64,000 nucleotides of DNA from Shewanella chilikensis (GTDB lineage: Bacteria; Pseudomonadota; Gammaproteobacteria; Enterobacterales; Shewanellaceae), in contig NZ_NIJM01000020.1 of NCBI RefSeq assembly GCF_002836945.1, positions 1 through 64,000 of the forward strand. The letters run 5' to 3'. The notes beneath the pieces were generated by a model. It did no database searches. It was not told the DNA's origin and was given only the letters and a program-made list of their open reading frames with translations. Shown piece by piece: positions 16,949 through 25,526 of the stretch. Positions within the stretch are counted from its first letter, which is position 1. Every line of letters starts with the position of its first letter. A program made the position numbers and the translations under genes.

Positions 16949-19417
16949 ATGAAAAGACTCATTTTGGGTGTTGCAATCACATCTGCACTTGGACTGACAG
17001 CATGTGGTGAAGACAGCTATAACGAACTTAAGGATAAGACGGAGCCGCTCATCCCTGAGTCCCATTTGGTGTTTGATCCTGCCAAAGCTGAAGTTCCCTT
17101 GCCAAACGACCTACTGCTCAACGGCACCACAGACGGTACCTTGAATATTCCCGGAGAAGCCTCCGGTGACTATACCAATCCGCAGCTGGCGCTGGGCGCG
17201 CTGGATGGCTGGTCAACCACGCAACCGATAACCATAGATATTGAACCTTCCAAAGATAACAGCGGCAATACCCTGAGCCTGCTGGCATCTTCCGTGGCCC
17301 AGCCAGGAGCGGTGAGAATGTTTGAAGCCGTCAGCGGCGGCCCGCTTTCTTCCAAAGCCGAGTGCCAGGCCAAGCCTTCGGTTTCTGCCTGTGAAGTGGG
17401 TGAAGAGCTGGTTTGGGGGGAAGACTTCATCACTCAAGCATCCGGCAACAAGATAGTTATTGTGCCACTGAAGCCACTTAAGCCAGCTCAGTCTTATATC
17501 TACGCCACCACTAAACTCATTATGGATTCGGCCGCGCGCCCGATAGCGCCTTCCTACACCTATGGCCTGTTGAAACTGGATATCGACACAGCGCCGCTGG
17601 AAACTGCCGATCAATTGATGCTGCAAACTCTGGTAAACAGTTATGAGAAGGGCATGGCGGCGGCTCATGGCGTCGACAAGGAAAGCATTACCTATTCAGG
17701 CCTGTTTACCACCCAGTCGGTGGCCGATGTTTATGAAACCACCAAGCTGCTGATGCTGCAACCCGGTTCACCCTATGCGCCCAAGTGGCTGCAAACTCCG
17801 ACTCCAGCCGGCTATACAGTGGCGATGGCAGCTGGGCTCACCCCTGCTGACGGCATAGCCTATGTATTGGCGGATTTGGCCGATGTCTACACAGCGGCCA
17901 TTGAAGTGCCGGTTTACGGCACTTGTTCATCGGCAAGCTGTGACGGCATTAACGGTTACTGGCAAGCCCAGGGCGACAGCCCGGTATCTGTGTTGCTGGC
18001 GTTGCAGGCCGGTACTCTGAGCCAGGAGAACTTTGCCGCCCAGGCGATGGCTTACAATATAGATCCCGCCGCTGCACTGGCCAACCCTTCCTTGTTGGCC
18101 GGCAAAGCGTGGAAACTGGATGATGACAGTGCAGTCGATAAGACTAAGCACCTGACCCGTTTTAATCCTATTCCGGCTATTCGCAACTACGAAACTGTGC
18201 CTGTGCTGATCTCCATGCCCAACGCCACTAAGCTTGCGGCATTTTATGCCAGCCAGGGCTTGCCTTTCACGCCACCAACCAGTGGCTGGCCTACCTCAAT
18301 AGCGCTGCATGGTCTTGGTGGCGGCAAAGAGATGTCGCTGGCCTATGCCGGTAGTTATGCCGCTGCCGGTGTAGCTACGCTGGCCATAGATATGCCGCTG
18401 CACGGTGCCCGTTCATTCGATGCCAATGGTGACGGCATCTATGAAGTGTCGGCCTCAGGTGCTGCCTATGGCAATGTTATCGGTAAGCCGGATGCCTTCC
18501 AAAACGGCAATCCGCTGGTATTTGTCAATATAGAAAGCACGTTGTCGGTACGGGATAACTTCCGTCAGGCGACCATGGATCATCTGGCGCTTAGAGCCGC
18601 GATAACAGGGATGTCGGCGCAATTGGCCGAAATGGGCGCGCCTCAGGTGTTTGACAATAGCCAGATAACCGCTCAGGGGCTCAGCCTTGGCGCCATTGTC
18701 GGCACTAACTTCGCGACCTATGCCAGCACAGGTTTGAAAGACCCTGCATCCGGCACAGCGTTGCCCAACTACTATGGCATCAAGGGGGCCTCTTTGGTGG
18801 CGCCGAGCGGCGGCTTGGCGGGTTCTTTCGCCGGTTCTGCCACCTTTGCACCTTTGTTGTTTGCCAATGTGACGGCTTCCGATACCTTCAAGGCCTTGGT
18901 GAATGCGGCCAATAAACAAGGATATCAGCCGGGCTCGGCCGAATATGAAGCTCTGGTTCAGGAGGTATACGCCGAATTTATCCCTACCTTCGCCTTTGCG
19001 GTGCAAACCGGGATAGAGTCGGCCGATCCTATCAACCAGACTGCCATGCTCAAGGCCACTGGGTTGCCGGTTCATCTGGTGGAAATCGTCGGTGATGGTG
19101 CTGGTAACAAGGGCGATCAGGTTCTGCCCGGTACTGTCGCGGGCTTCCCGCTGTCCGGCACTGAGCCTTTGATTGCGACTCTGGGGCTTAACTGCGTCGA
19201 TCAGACCAGTGCAGGTGGTGGCGCCGTGCGCTTTGCCAAGGGGCATCACAGCTCGCTCATCGACCCATCTGAAGTTCCGGGCGTGACCGATGGCATGGCA
19301 GCCCAGGCGACAGCGGAAATGCAGTCTCAGGTCTCTATTTTTGCTTCTTCTGCCGGTAAAGATGGTGCCAGTATTTTGGTAACAAACCCAGCAGTCTTGC
19401 AAAGTTGTGGCGGCTGA
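16949..19417 (+). CDS. VolA/Pla-1 family lipoprotein phospholipase
   Basis: A large (822-residue) lipoprotein lipase of the VolA/Pla-1/cef family, known in Vibrio and Aeromonas for surface-exposed lysophospholipase activity that supplies fatty acids. The signal peptide ends in LTAC (Cys19) with Gly at the next position, compatible with transport to the outer membrane. The N-terminal region (about 40-300) contains the family start FDPAKAEVPLPNDLL. The alpha/beta hydrolase part has the nucleophile elbow GLSLG with Ser579 and a C-terminal GHHSSLIDP stretch carrying the likely catalytic His. In Vibrio the gene sits beside a fadL-type porin gene; none is next to it here. Confidence 0.85.
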   Translation: MKRLILGVAITSALGLTACGEDSYNELKDKTEPLIPESHLVFDPAKAEVPLPNDLLLNGTTDGTLNIPGEASGDYTNPQLALGALDGWSTTQPITIDIEPSKDNSGNTLSLLASSVAQPGAVRMFEAVSGGPLSSKAECQAKPSVSACEVGEELVWGEDFITQASGNKIVIVPLKPLKPAQSYIYATTKLIMDSAARPIAPSYTYGLLKLDIDTAPLETADQLMLQTLVNSYEKGMAAAHGVDKESITYSGLFTTQSVADVYETTKLLMLQPGSPYAPKWLQTPTPAGYTVAMAAGLTPADGIAYVLADLADVYTAAIEVPVYGTCSSASCDGINGYWQAQGDSPVSVLLALQAGTLSQENFAAQAMAYNIDPAAALANPSLLAGKAWKLDDDSAVDKTKHLTRFNPIPAIRNYETVPVLISMPNATKLAAFYASQGLPFTPPTSGWPTSIALHGLGGGKEMSLAYAGSYAAAGVATLAIDMPLHGARSFDANGDGIYEVSASGAAYGNVIGKPDAFQNGNPLVFVNIESTLSVRDNFRQATMDHLALRAAITGMSAQLAEMGAPQVFDNSQITAQGLSLGAIVGTNFATYASTGLKDPASGTALPNYYGIKGASLVAPSGGLAGSFAGSATFAPLLFANVTASDTFKALVNAANKQGYQPGSAEYEALVQEVYAEFIPTFAFAVQTGIESADPINQTAMLKATGLPVHLVEIVGDGAGNKGDQVLPGTVAGFPLSGTEPLIATLGLNCVDQTSAGGGAVRFAKGHHSSLIDPSEVPGVTDGMAAQATAEMQSQVSIFASSAGKDGASILVTNPAVLQSCGG

Positions 19418-19500
19418 AGCGCTATTTAGTACAAGTTTCTCCATGAGCAGACGCAGCACTTGAAGTAGCCAAGTCATGGCAAATGATTTCGAAAAGCACT

Positions 19501-19537
19501 AAAAAATCCGATGACTTATAGTCATCGGATTTTTTTA
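19501..19537 (+). terminator. Strong terminator after the lipase gene
   Basis: The stem AAAAATCCGATGAC/GTCATCGGATTTTT has a 5-base loop and a T-run. It sits about 85 bp after the stop codon. Confidence 0.9.
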
Positions 19538-19710
19538 TGTGTAATTTGACTCTGGTTCAGTATTTAATTCGTATCAGAGAGATAACTTCATCAGTAATCA
19601 AAGTATGACTTAAGCTCAGAAATATGATGATCGCACTGACAAACGACATATTTGGGGGAAGACAACCTCAGTCGATAGCCACATAAAGTTTATTCGTATC
19701 TTCACATCAA

Positions 19711-19734
19711 CTACTGACAACAGGTTGTCAGTAG
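19711..19734. repeat. Perfect inverted repeat upstream of the VOC gene
   Basis: The arms CTACTGACAAC and GTTGTCAGTAG are separated by two bases, about 97 bp before the VOC start. The remaining DNA between 19538 and 19830 shows no gene. The size and symmetry fit an operator for a dimeric regulator, possibly the WYL-domain regulator two genes downstream, or an RNA hairpin in the leader. Confidence 0.45.
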
Positions 19735-19830
19735 CACAGGTGCATACTTGCTGTCGCACTGATAGCCAAGTGTGTAAGGCACTGGAGGATGAGCCTCCCG
19801 TGATAATTGAATTAAGATGGAGAAGATAAA

Positions 19831-20214
19831 ATGTCAACAGAAACCCCTTTGGTCTGGAGTGAGATCCCGGTTGCTGATATGGCCCGCGCCAAGCATTTTT
19901 ATCAAGAGGTTTTGGGACTGTACTGCAGAGAAGATCCTATGCCTGATTGCGAGTATGTCAGTGTCAGCCGTACCAGTAGTGATAGCGCTTGTTTAGGTTT
20001 GATCAAACACCCAAAAATGGCACCTTCATTGACGGCCTCAGTGGTTTATCTCAACCTGGGCGACAGGCTGAGTACTACTATAGGTCAGTTGGAAGCACAA
20101 GGGGTGCAGATCCTGTTGCCGCCTATGGCTATCAAGGAAGGTGAATGTGGTTATTGTGCTCAAATAGCCGATTCCGAAGGCAACCGACTTGGCTTGTGGG
20201 CCATGCAGCTGTAA
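19831..20214 (+). CDS. VOC family protein (glyoxalase/dioxygenase fold)
   Basis: A 127-residue single-chain VOC-fold protein. The two beta-alpha-beta-beta-beta modules are recognisable: the opening SEIPVADMARAKHFYQEVLG and the end DSEGNRLGLWAMQ. Such proteins include lyases, dioxygenases and drug-binding resistance proteins; no specific substrate can be assigned. It is followed after 226 bp by a YafY-type regulator on the same strand. WYL/YafY regulators next to a VOC gene are a common arrangement, so the regulator may control it. Confidence 0.8.
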   Translation: MSTETPLVWSEIPVADMARAKHFYQEVLGLYCREDPMPDCEYVSVSRTSSDSACLGLIKHPKMAPSLTASVVYLNLGDRLSTTIGQLEAQGVQILLPPMAIKEGECGYCAQIADSEGNRLGLWAMQL

Positions 20215-20440
20215 GCTCAGCGCAGTTATCTTTATCGAGACCGATGTTTTGTCGGTCTTGTATGGCGTCAGCCCATTTTGCATCGAAGTTTACTTATTCT
20301 GCGAGGATGAAAAGAGGTAGAAGCAAATAGGGCAATGGAAGTTTTGTCTGGCTACAGCGACATAGGCCTGCGCCGGATGCGCGGTTTTTCAATTCGCTCT
20401 TCGGTGGCAAATCGAACATTTTTAAGGAATGGTATAAGTC

Positions 20441-21130
20441 ATGCGCCGCGCTGACCGTTTGTTTCAGATAGTGCAGATACTGCGCCATCGCCGTTTGACC
20501 ACGGCGGCGGTATTGGCCGAGCGCTTGGAAGTGTCGGTCAGAACCATCTATCGGGATATTCAGGATCTCTGTCTCAGCGGGATCCCCATCGAAGGGGAGG
20601 CGGGACTGGGCTATCTGCTGCGTCAGGAGGTGAGTGTACCACCCTTGATGTTCAACGAGGCTGAACTGGAAGCGATCCAACTGGGGATCCGTATGGTGCA
20701 GACCTGGGGCGGTAATGAACTTGGCAAGGCAGCCAAACAGGCGCTTATCAAGGTAGAAGCCGTGGTGCCGGAGCGTTTACGTGCATTGCAGAGTTTGATG
20801 TTTTCACCGGATTTCTACCTTGATCAACAAGATTTTGTCTACCTGGATCCGTTACGTATTGCCGCCAGGCTTCGCCATTTTGTGCTGCTCGGCTATCAGG
20901 ATGTCAAAGGCAGTGCCAGTCAGCGCAAGATAAGGCCGCTGGCGATCTACTTTTGGCGCGGCACCTGGACTTTGCTGGCCTGGTGCGAACTGAGAGAAGA
21001 TTTTCGCTCCTTTCGGGTGGACCGTATTGTTAATCTGTCACAGCTGCCGCAGCGTTTTCCTATCACCCCGGGGCAAGAGATGGAAGATTTTGTTCGCCGT
21101 ATGGAAACCGACTATCAAAACCAGGCGTAA
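20441..21130 (+). CDS. YafY-type transcriptional regulator (HTH and WYL domains)
   Basis: A 229-residue regulator. The N-terminal winged helix-turn-helix of the HTH_11/DeoR-like class occupies about residues 4-58 (RADRLFQIVQILRHRRLTTA, then VSVRTIYRDI). The WYL sensory domain covers about 135-200; the family tryptophan stretch is seen as WTLLAWCELREDFRSFRVDRI. WYL domains bind small molecules or nucleic acids. Directly after it lies a decayed ATPase gene. Confidence 0.85.
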   Translation: MRRADRLFQIVQILRHRRLTTAAVLAERLEVSVRTIYRDIQDLCLSGIPIEGEAGLGYLLRQEVSVPPLMFNEAELEAIQLGIRMVQTWGGNELGKAAKQALIKVEAVVPERLRALQSLMFSPDFYLDQQDFVYLDPLRIAARLRHFVLLGYQDVKGSASQRKIRPLAIYFWRGTWTLLAWCELREDFRSFRVDRIVNLSQLPQRFPITPGQEMEDFVRRMETDYQNQA

Positions 21131-21180
21131 AGCCAAGACTACCCCTTATAAATGACGCGGCATCTAATAGTTCTTGATAT

Positions 21181-21555
21181 ATTGGCATTATCTTTTTTGA
21201 CCCCAGTATGCTGGATTCCTACGACTATAGTCTGCTTGAGCAATAAACTATTTTCGAGAGTTTGCTGAGTCATTGCCGTGAGCTTGTTTATCACCCCAGG
21301 GTATTTATCTTTCCGCCCCGGTAAGTCATTTACGCCAATGAGATAGAGCGTAAGCAGGATTTTAGTGAAGCGGTGGCGACTTATCATGAGATGCAAAAAG
21401 CCTATGAGGCTTTCGGTGATGAGTTAATTGAAGTTCTCAGATGGTCGGTTGCGAAGAGAGCCGGTTTCATTTTGGCCAAGGTGAGCGAGGGCTGCATATG
21501 TTCTCAGCCGTCGCTGTTAGCTTCCTCAGCCATTAAACCAGAGGTTCCGGTTTAA
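21181..21555 (+). pseudogene. Remnant of an AAA_28-type ATPase gene
   Basis: Reading the frame that contains the GTG at 21373 back to 21181 gives a continuous C-terminal part of an AAA-family ATPase of the AAA_28 kind. Recognisable pieces are FFDPSMLDSYDYSLLEQ, SLLSHCRELVYHPRVFIFPP, and YANEIERKQDFSEAVATYHE followed by QKAYEAFGDELIEV. Two in-frame TAA codons, at 21244 and 21322, interrupt it. Only about 50 bp separate it from the regulator stop, so the N-terminal half with the Walker A motif is gone. The gene is dead by 5' deletion plus nonsense mutations. The family assignment is from memory of its conserved C terminus. Confidence 0.7.
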
Positions 21556-21568
21556 TCCCAGGGCCGGC

Positions 21569-21892
21569 CTACCAAACGCTCAGTTTGAATATTGCCAGTA
21601 TTACAGCACAGGTCAGCAGTCCAAGACCGCCCAAAACACAAACCACTTTTTCCGGGTAGCGTGAACCCAGTTCGGGAAAGAGGATGGCGCCCAGGCTGAA
21701 GCTTGGGATCATCTCGTACAGTAACCCCATTCTCTGGTTGCTTGCCGGTGCAAATGGCGGCAGGTAGAAGTAACAGAGCAGATAAATAGCCAAGGTGGCA
21801 ATCGCGAGCCATTCATAGCCCTGAAAGGGCTCATCGGCCTTGAGCAGACGGCGCAGCAGGACAATCATAATCGCCGCGATTAAAAGTAGCAT
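21569..21892 (-). CDS. Small membrane protein downstream of the siderophore receptor
   Basis: A 107-residue hydrophobic protein of unknown function with about four membrane segments (LLLIAAIMIVLL, LAIATLAIYLLCYFYL, PSFSLGAILFP and VLGGLGLLTCAVILAIF). The ATG at 21892 has an AGGGAAG site; a TTG at 21958 is less likely. It follows the TonB-dependent receptor by 107 bp on the same strand, across a hairpin, so it may be a weakly coupled last gene of the iron unit. Confidence 0.6.
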   Translation of the reverse strand: MLLLIAAIMIVLLRRLLKADEPFQGYEWLAIATLAIYLLCYFYLPPFAPASNQRMGLLYEMIPSFSLGAILFPELGSRYPEKVVCVLGGLGLLTCAVILAIFKLSVW

Positions 21893-21961
21893 GACACTTC
21901 CCTGTAAATAAAATGGCCGCCACAAACTAAGGGATCCGAGATGAGCTGACAAGCGCAAAAG

Positions 21962-21991
21962 AGAAAAAGCGCCGCAGGGGCGACGCTTTTT
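21962..21991 (-). terminator. Hairpin after the receptor gene
   Basis: An imperfect stem AAAAAGCG/CGCTTTTT with an inner GC-rich helix lies just after the receptor stop and has a T-run on the minus strand. It probably ends or attenuates the receptor transcript before the small membrane protein gene. Confidence 0.7.
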
Positions 21992-21999
21992 GAGGCTAT

Positions 22000-24237
22000 T
22001 TACCAGCTCAGGTGGTAATTGATGGCAAAAGTGCGGCCACGGCCGTGATAGTCAAACATCTTCTCCGGGCCGTAAGTCGGGCTGTAGAAGTAAGCGGCTC
22101 GCTGGCCCCAAAGGGTGCTGTAGTCCTTGTCCAGCAGGTTTTCGATGCCATAGCTCAGGGTGCCGACCGCCAGTTCGATGGAGCCGAGCAGATCCAAAGT
22201 GGTATAGCTGTCTAACTCACTTCTCTGGCCATCATTTGCGTTGAAGCGATAGTCAGAGTCGGCGCTGAAGCTGTGCTCGGCCTGCAATCTTAACTGTTGG
22301 CTGTCACCGCGCCAGGCGATAAAGGCCGTGGCCTTGGAAGGTGAAGCATAGGTGACTGTCTCATCAATCCAGTCGGCGCCATTTTTGATTTCACTGCGAA
22401 CCAGATGCAGGTTGCTGCCCACCTGCCAGGCGCTGCTGATATCGAAGTTCAGCTGGGCTTCCAGGCCATAGGTGCGTTTATCCTTGTCCTTGACTTCTAT
22501 GGTCAGATCGCTGCGATTGACCTCAATCACCTTATCCGAAATGGCGTAATACAGACTGGCCTGGGCCTGCCAATGGTCGGCCAGATAGCGCCAGCCCAGC
22601 TCAAAGGAGTCTGTCTTGATGCCATCGAGGCGGGAATCATTGATATTGATGCTGTTGGTCAAGTGCAGATAACCATCGGCATCGGCCTGATAGCTGCCGC
22701 GACCATAGTATTTGGACAGATCCGGCAGCTCAAAGCCTTGCGAGTAGGCGAGCCACAGTTGCTGATCCCGGCTCAGTTTAGCCACCAAGCCCAGGTTAAC
22801 CAGGCCGACATGGTAGTCTGTGCTGCCGCCTTTGATAGCATCGGCGCCCGGCGCTTTACCCTGGGCAATCGCCACCTGTTGGTTATAGCCGATAAAGTCA
22901 TCGACGCTGTTGTCCATCTGCTGATAACGATAACCTGCGTTGAGCACCAGATAGTCGTTGATATCCCAGCTGCCCTGCAGGAAGGCTGCGATGGACTCGA
23001 CACTGAAGTCGACATATCGGCCTGTGGTGAATAGTTCCTTCATGGTCAAACCGCCACTCTGGTTGGCGGCGTCGAGATCAAAACTCATCTGATCCGAGTC
23101 GAAGCTCTCCTTGTCCCAGTCGATGCCCCAGGTGAGTTTGAGGCTGTCGCTGGGCCTGGATTTCAACACGGCTTTCAGGCCATAAATGCCGGTGTTTTGT
23201 GACGAGGCCGAGAAGTTGTAAACCCCGAGGGTTTCACTGACGTAAGGGAAGGGGTGAAAGTCGAGATCTTCCTTGCGGTAAAAGCCTTGCAGGTACAAGG
23301 TTTGGCCGAGAAAGTCAGCCTGGGTATAGTTGAGGTTCAGTAAGGTTCGATCGGTTTTGGGGCTGCGATCAGCATTCAACCCCTTGCGGCTTTCGAGCAG
23401 GGAAGCATCTGAGGTGACGCCGCTGAAGTTTTCCCCCATATAGAGGCCGTGGTCGCCATCGGACTCATTGTTGTAAAACTGCACCAGGGCACTGAGGGTA
23501 GCATCGTTAGGGAGGCTCCAATCCAGGTTGGCCATAAGATCATAACCTTGGGTGTACTGCATGCCGGTTTGGGTGATATCCGGCATCACCTGATTGCCGT
23601 TGCCGTCGAACCACTGGCCATTTTCCTGCCAGGCGGCACTGAAACGTCCCTTGAGGGTATCGCTGCCACCGGCCACGGCAAAGGCGGTGCGGTAATCCAA
23701 GTCATCACTGCTGTTAAAACCCGATTTGAAACCTGCCTCGGCTTCAAAGGTATCCAGGCTGTCTGCGGCTTTTTTGGTTACTATATTGATAGCGCCGCCC
23801 AAAGCACCACCGCCATAGAGGGCTGAGGCGCCGGCCAAGACTTCAATGCGGGCGATGTTAAAGGGATCTATGCTGTCCAGCTGGCGGCTGATCCCTCTGG
23901 AGGTGTTCATCGATACGCCGTCTATCAACACCACCATGGCGCGGCCGCGCATGTTCTGACCAAAGTTGGTCCGGCCCTGGCTGGATACGTCCATGGAGGG
24001 AACCAGGGCTGCCAGCATCTCTTTCACGCCTTTGCCGCTGTTTATCTGCTCGCGGATGCTGTTTTCATCGATTAACCAAACTGTGCCGGAGAGCTCGCTT
24101 ATCTGGGTCGGGGTACGGTTGGCACTGACCACCATACGCTCCATCTGGGCTTCTTCGGCCAAGGTGGCTCCCATCAGCAGCAATTGACTGCAGACAGCAG
24201 CGGCAACAAGGCTCATCCGAGCCGTGGATTTGGGCAT
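22000..24237 (-). CDS. iutA: TonB-dependent hydroxamate siderophore receptor, IutA family
   Basis: An outer-membrane receptor of 745 residues with signal peptide, N-terminal plug (about 45-160) and a 22-strand barrel ending in a C-terminal aromatic/Trp residue. Many segments closely resemble E. coli ferric-aerobactin receptor IutA as I remember it, such as SRQLDSIDPFNIARIEVL, FIGYNQQ with ADAIKGGS, and LPDLSKYYGRGSY. The likely ligand is therefore a citrate- or putrescine-based hydroxamate siderophore. No siderophore biosynthesis gene is adjacent, so the receptor may serve a distant cluster or foreign siderophores. The ribosome-binding site is AGGAGA, 26 bp after a small membrane protein gene that shares a Fur-like promoter. 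Confidence 0.88.
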   Translation of the reverse strand: MPKSTARMSLVAAAVCSQLLLMGATLAEEAQMERMVVSANRTPTQISELSGTVWLIDENSIREQINSGKGVKEMLAALVPSMDVSSQGRTNFGQNMRGRAMVVLIDGVSMNTSRGISRQLDSIDPFNIARIEVLAGASALYGGGALGGAINIVTKKAADSLDTFEAEAGFKSGFNSSDDLDYRTAFAVAGGSDTLKGRFSAAWQENGQWFDGNGNQVMPDITQTGMQYTQGYDLMANLDWSLPNDATLSALVQFYNNESDGDHGLYMGENFSGVTSDASLLESRKGLNADRSPKTDRTLLNLNYTQADFLGQTLYLQGFYRKEDLDFHPFPYVSETLGVYNFSASSQNTGIYGLKAVLKSRPSDSLKLTWGIDWDKESFDSDQMSFDLDAANQSGGLTMKELFTTGRYVDFSVESIAAFLQGSWDINDYLVLNAGYRYQQMDNSVDDFIGYNQQVAIAQGKAPGADAIKGGSTDYHVGLVNLGLVAKLSRDQQLWLAYSQGFELPDLSKYYGRGSYQADADGYLHLTNSININDSRLDGIKTDSFELGWRYLADHWQAQASLYYAISDKVIEVNRSDLTIEVKDKDKRTYGLEAQLNFDISSAWQVGSNLHLVRSEIKNGADWIDETVTYASPSKATAFIAWRGDSQQLRLQAEHSFSADSDYRFNANDGQRSELDSYTTLDLLGSIELAVGTLSYGIENLLDKDYSTLWGQRAAYFYSPTYGPEKMFDYHGRGRTFAINYHLSW

Positions 24238-24263
24238 AACATTCTCCTATAAAACTCAAGGGG

Positions 24264-24491
24264 TTAAATGAGGCACCAGACAGGGATCCAGCAGGCAAAC
24301 ACCAGGCTGAGCGTCTTCTTGCCGGGTTGGTATCCCAAGGCCAAAGACAGCACCAAGCCAGGTGCCAACAGCAGGATCAACAGTCGGGCATCCAGCCCAA
24401 AACTGGCCAATACCAGCATGATTGCCAGCAAGACCAATCCCTCACACCAAAGCAGTTGGTTACAGCGCAACAACAGCGGGGACGTTTCCAT
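24264..24491 (-). CDS. Small membrane protein, first gene of the receptor unit
   Basis: A 75-residue protein with two or three membrane helices (LVLLAIMLVLASFGL, LLILLLAPGLVLSLALGY and TLSLVFACWIPVWCLI). It is real rather than a chance frame because a strong GGAGG site precedes its ATG and it sits between the Fur-like site and iutA with only 26 bp to the receptor gene. The function is unknown. Small inner-membrane proteins beside TonB receptors sometimes help with reduction or uptake of the ligand; that is only a suggestion here. Confidence 0.65.
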   Translation of the reverse strand: METSPLLLRCNQLLWCEGLVLLAIMLVLASFGLDARLLILLLAPGLVLSLALGYQPGKKTLSLVFACWIPVWCLI

Positions 24492-24523
24492 ATTATTTGG
24501 CCTCCAGAATGAGGTTGTATTTT

Positions 24524-24550
24524 AATTGCAAATAAAAATGGTTCGCAATT
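24524..24550 (-). promoter_or_regulatory. Candidate Fur box
   Basis: AATTGCAAAT and a mirrored TTCGCAATT flank an AT-rich core, giving a 27-bp inverted repeat about 33 bp before the first gene of the receptor unit. It resembles extended gammaproteobacterial Fur sites of the GCAAAT-n-ATTTGC kind. The position and the receptor downstream support iron repression. Confidence 0.55.
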
Positions 24551-24630
24551 GAATTTACAGTGGAGGGGGAAAGTGGGTTACAGGTATTTCAATATTCACA
24601 TTGATATTGCGGCTGCGATTTTCTGCGTTA

Positions 24631-24739
24631 TTTGACTCAGGCAGGCCCCGGCGTGCCACCAATCAGATGCCTTGAATGCCAGTTGCAGCGCAAGCCTCTC
24701 TCTACAAAAGAGAAGGCCACGAGGACTTGTTCGCACCTT
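24631..24739 (+). repeat. Dispersed 109-bp repeat, copy A
   Basis: This segment aligns without gaps to the reverse complement of 46255..46363, with about 17 differences by eye. The best conserved block is CTACAAAAGAGAAGGCCACG and the following AGGACTT. It lies in the intergenic region between the iron unit and yaiI. I see no open frame in it and do not know the family. Confidence 0.8.
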
Positions 24740-24763
24740 ACTTAGGTTATTTGTGAATGAGTC

Positions 24764-24777
24764 TCACGTTAACGTAA
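24764..24777. promoter_or_regulatory. Near-perfect ACGTTAAC palindrome upstream of yaiI
   Basis: TCACGTTAACGTAA differs in one base from the perfect palindrome TTACGTTAACGTAA found upstream of leucine dehydrogenase (41709). It lies about 130 bp before yaiI and could be an operator for the same regulator. Confidence 0.4.
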
Positions 24778-24904
24778 TTTATCTCATATATATCGCTTTA
24801 AACCGCGTACTTGAAAAATCAAACTTTCAGCCGGAATAGTATAAAATGACGCACATAATTTCGGTGCAAGGCAAAGTCAGATATCAATAAGAGCATCTGT
24901 CGTG

Positions 24905-25441
24905 ATGAAATGCCTTGCTGTCATAGAAGGAATGTCAGTGCAGCAGAATAATCCTTATCAGGCCTCTTGTCCGGCGCAAATCTGGGTCGATGCCGATGCC
25001 TGCCCGGTAGTGATCCGCGAAATGTTAGTGCGGGCGGCGGCGCGTACCGGCATCAATGTCACTTTTGTCGCCAATCAGGCGCTCAGGATCACAGGTGCTG
25101 CCAGTGTCAAAACCTTACAGGTGCCCAAGGGGTTTGATGTGGCTGATAACGAAATCGTGCGCCTGTGCCAGGCCGGTGATTTGGTGGTAAGCAATGATAT
25201 TCCGCTGGCGGCCGAAGTGATAGATAAGGGGGCCAAGGCGCTTAATAGCCGCGGTGAGCTGCTGAATCGTGACAATGTGCGTGCCCGTCTCAATATGCGG
25301 GATTTTCTCGATACCCTGCGTGCCAGCGGCATAGATACCGGCGGCAGTCCCAAGTTGAGCCAGGCAGATAGACAGGCCTTTGCCAACGAACTGGATAAAT
25401 ATCTGCTGCACTGGCAGCGCGCTAAGACGCGTCAGGGCTAA
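24905..25441 (+). CDS. yaiI: YaiI/YqxD family protein (UPF0178)
   Basis: A 178-residue protein of the conserved YaiI/YqxD family (DUF188). The family features are present: [16 protein letters not shown] at the start, then a C-terminal [18 protein letters not shown] stretch. The pattern of acidic residues resembles PIN-type nucleases, but no activity is proven for the family. A GTG at 24902 directly precedes the ATG, and an internal ATG at 24932 has AAGGA with no spacing, so 24905 is preferred. Confidence 0.85.
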   Translation: MKCLAVIEGMSVQQNNPYQASCPAQIWVDADACPVVIREMLVRAAARTGINVTFVANQALRITGAASVKTLQVPKGFDVADNEIVRLCQAGDLVVSNDIPLAAEVIDKGAKALNSRGELLNRDNVRARLNMRDFLDTLRASGIDTGGSPKLSQADRQAFANELDKYLLHWQRAKTRQG

Positions 25442-25494
25442 GCCTGCCAAGCCATAGTTCGCTCAGAGAATCAAAAGCCTGGAAACTTGAAAGC

Positions 25495-25526
25495 TCAGCG
25501 ATTCGAAAGTTCAGCGATTCGAAAAC
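25495..25526. repeat. Tandem 16-bp duplication after yaiI
   Basis: TCAGCGATTCGAAA occurs twice at a 16-bp period in the 200-bp space between yaiI and the LysR gene. No gene is seen there. Confidence 0.7.

Noticed and set aside
21139-21396. An 85-codon minus-strand frame after the WYL regulator
   Set aside because: It is antisense to the decayed ATPase frame, whose translation carries family features.
22000-24491. A complete siderophore locus around the IutA-type receptor
   Set aside because: No synthetase, monooxygenase or acyltransferase gene is found on either side; only uptake-related genes are present.
24752-24768. TGTGA-TCACG as a CRP site before yaiI
   Set aside because: The spacer is seven instead of six bases, and the site overlaps the better ACGTTAAC palindrome.
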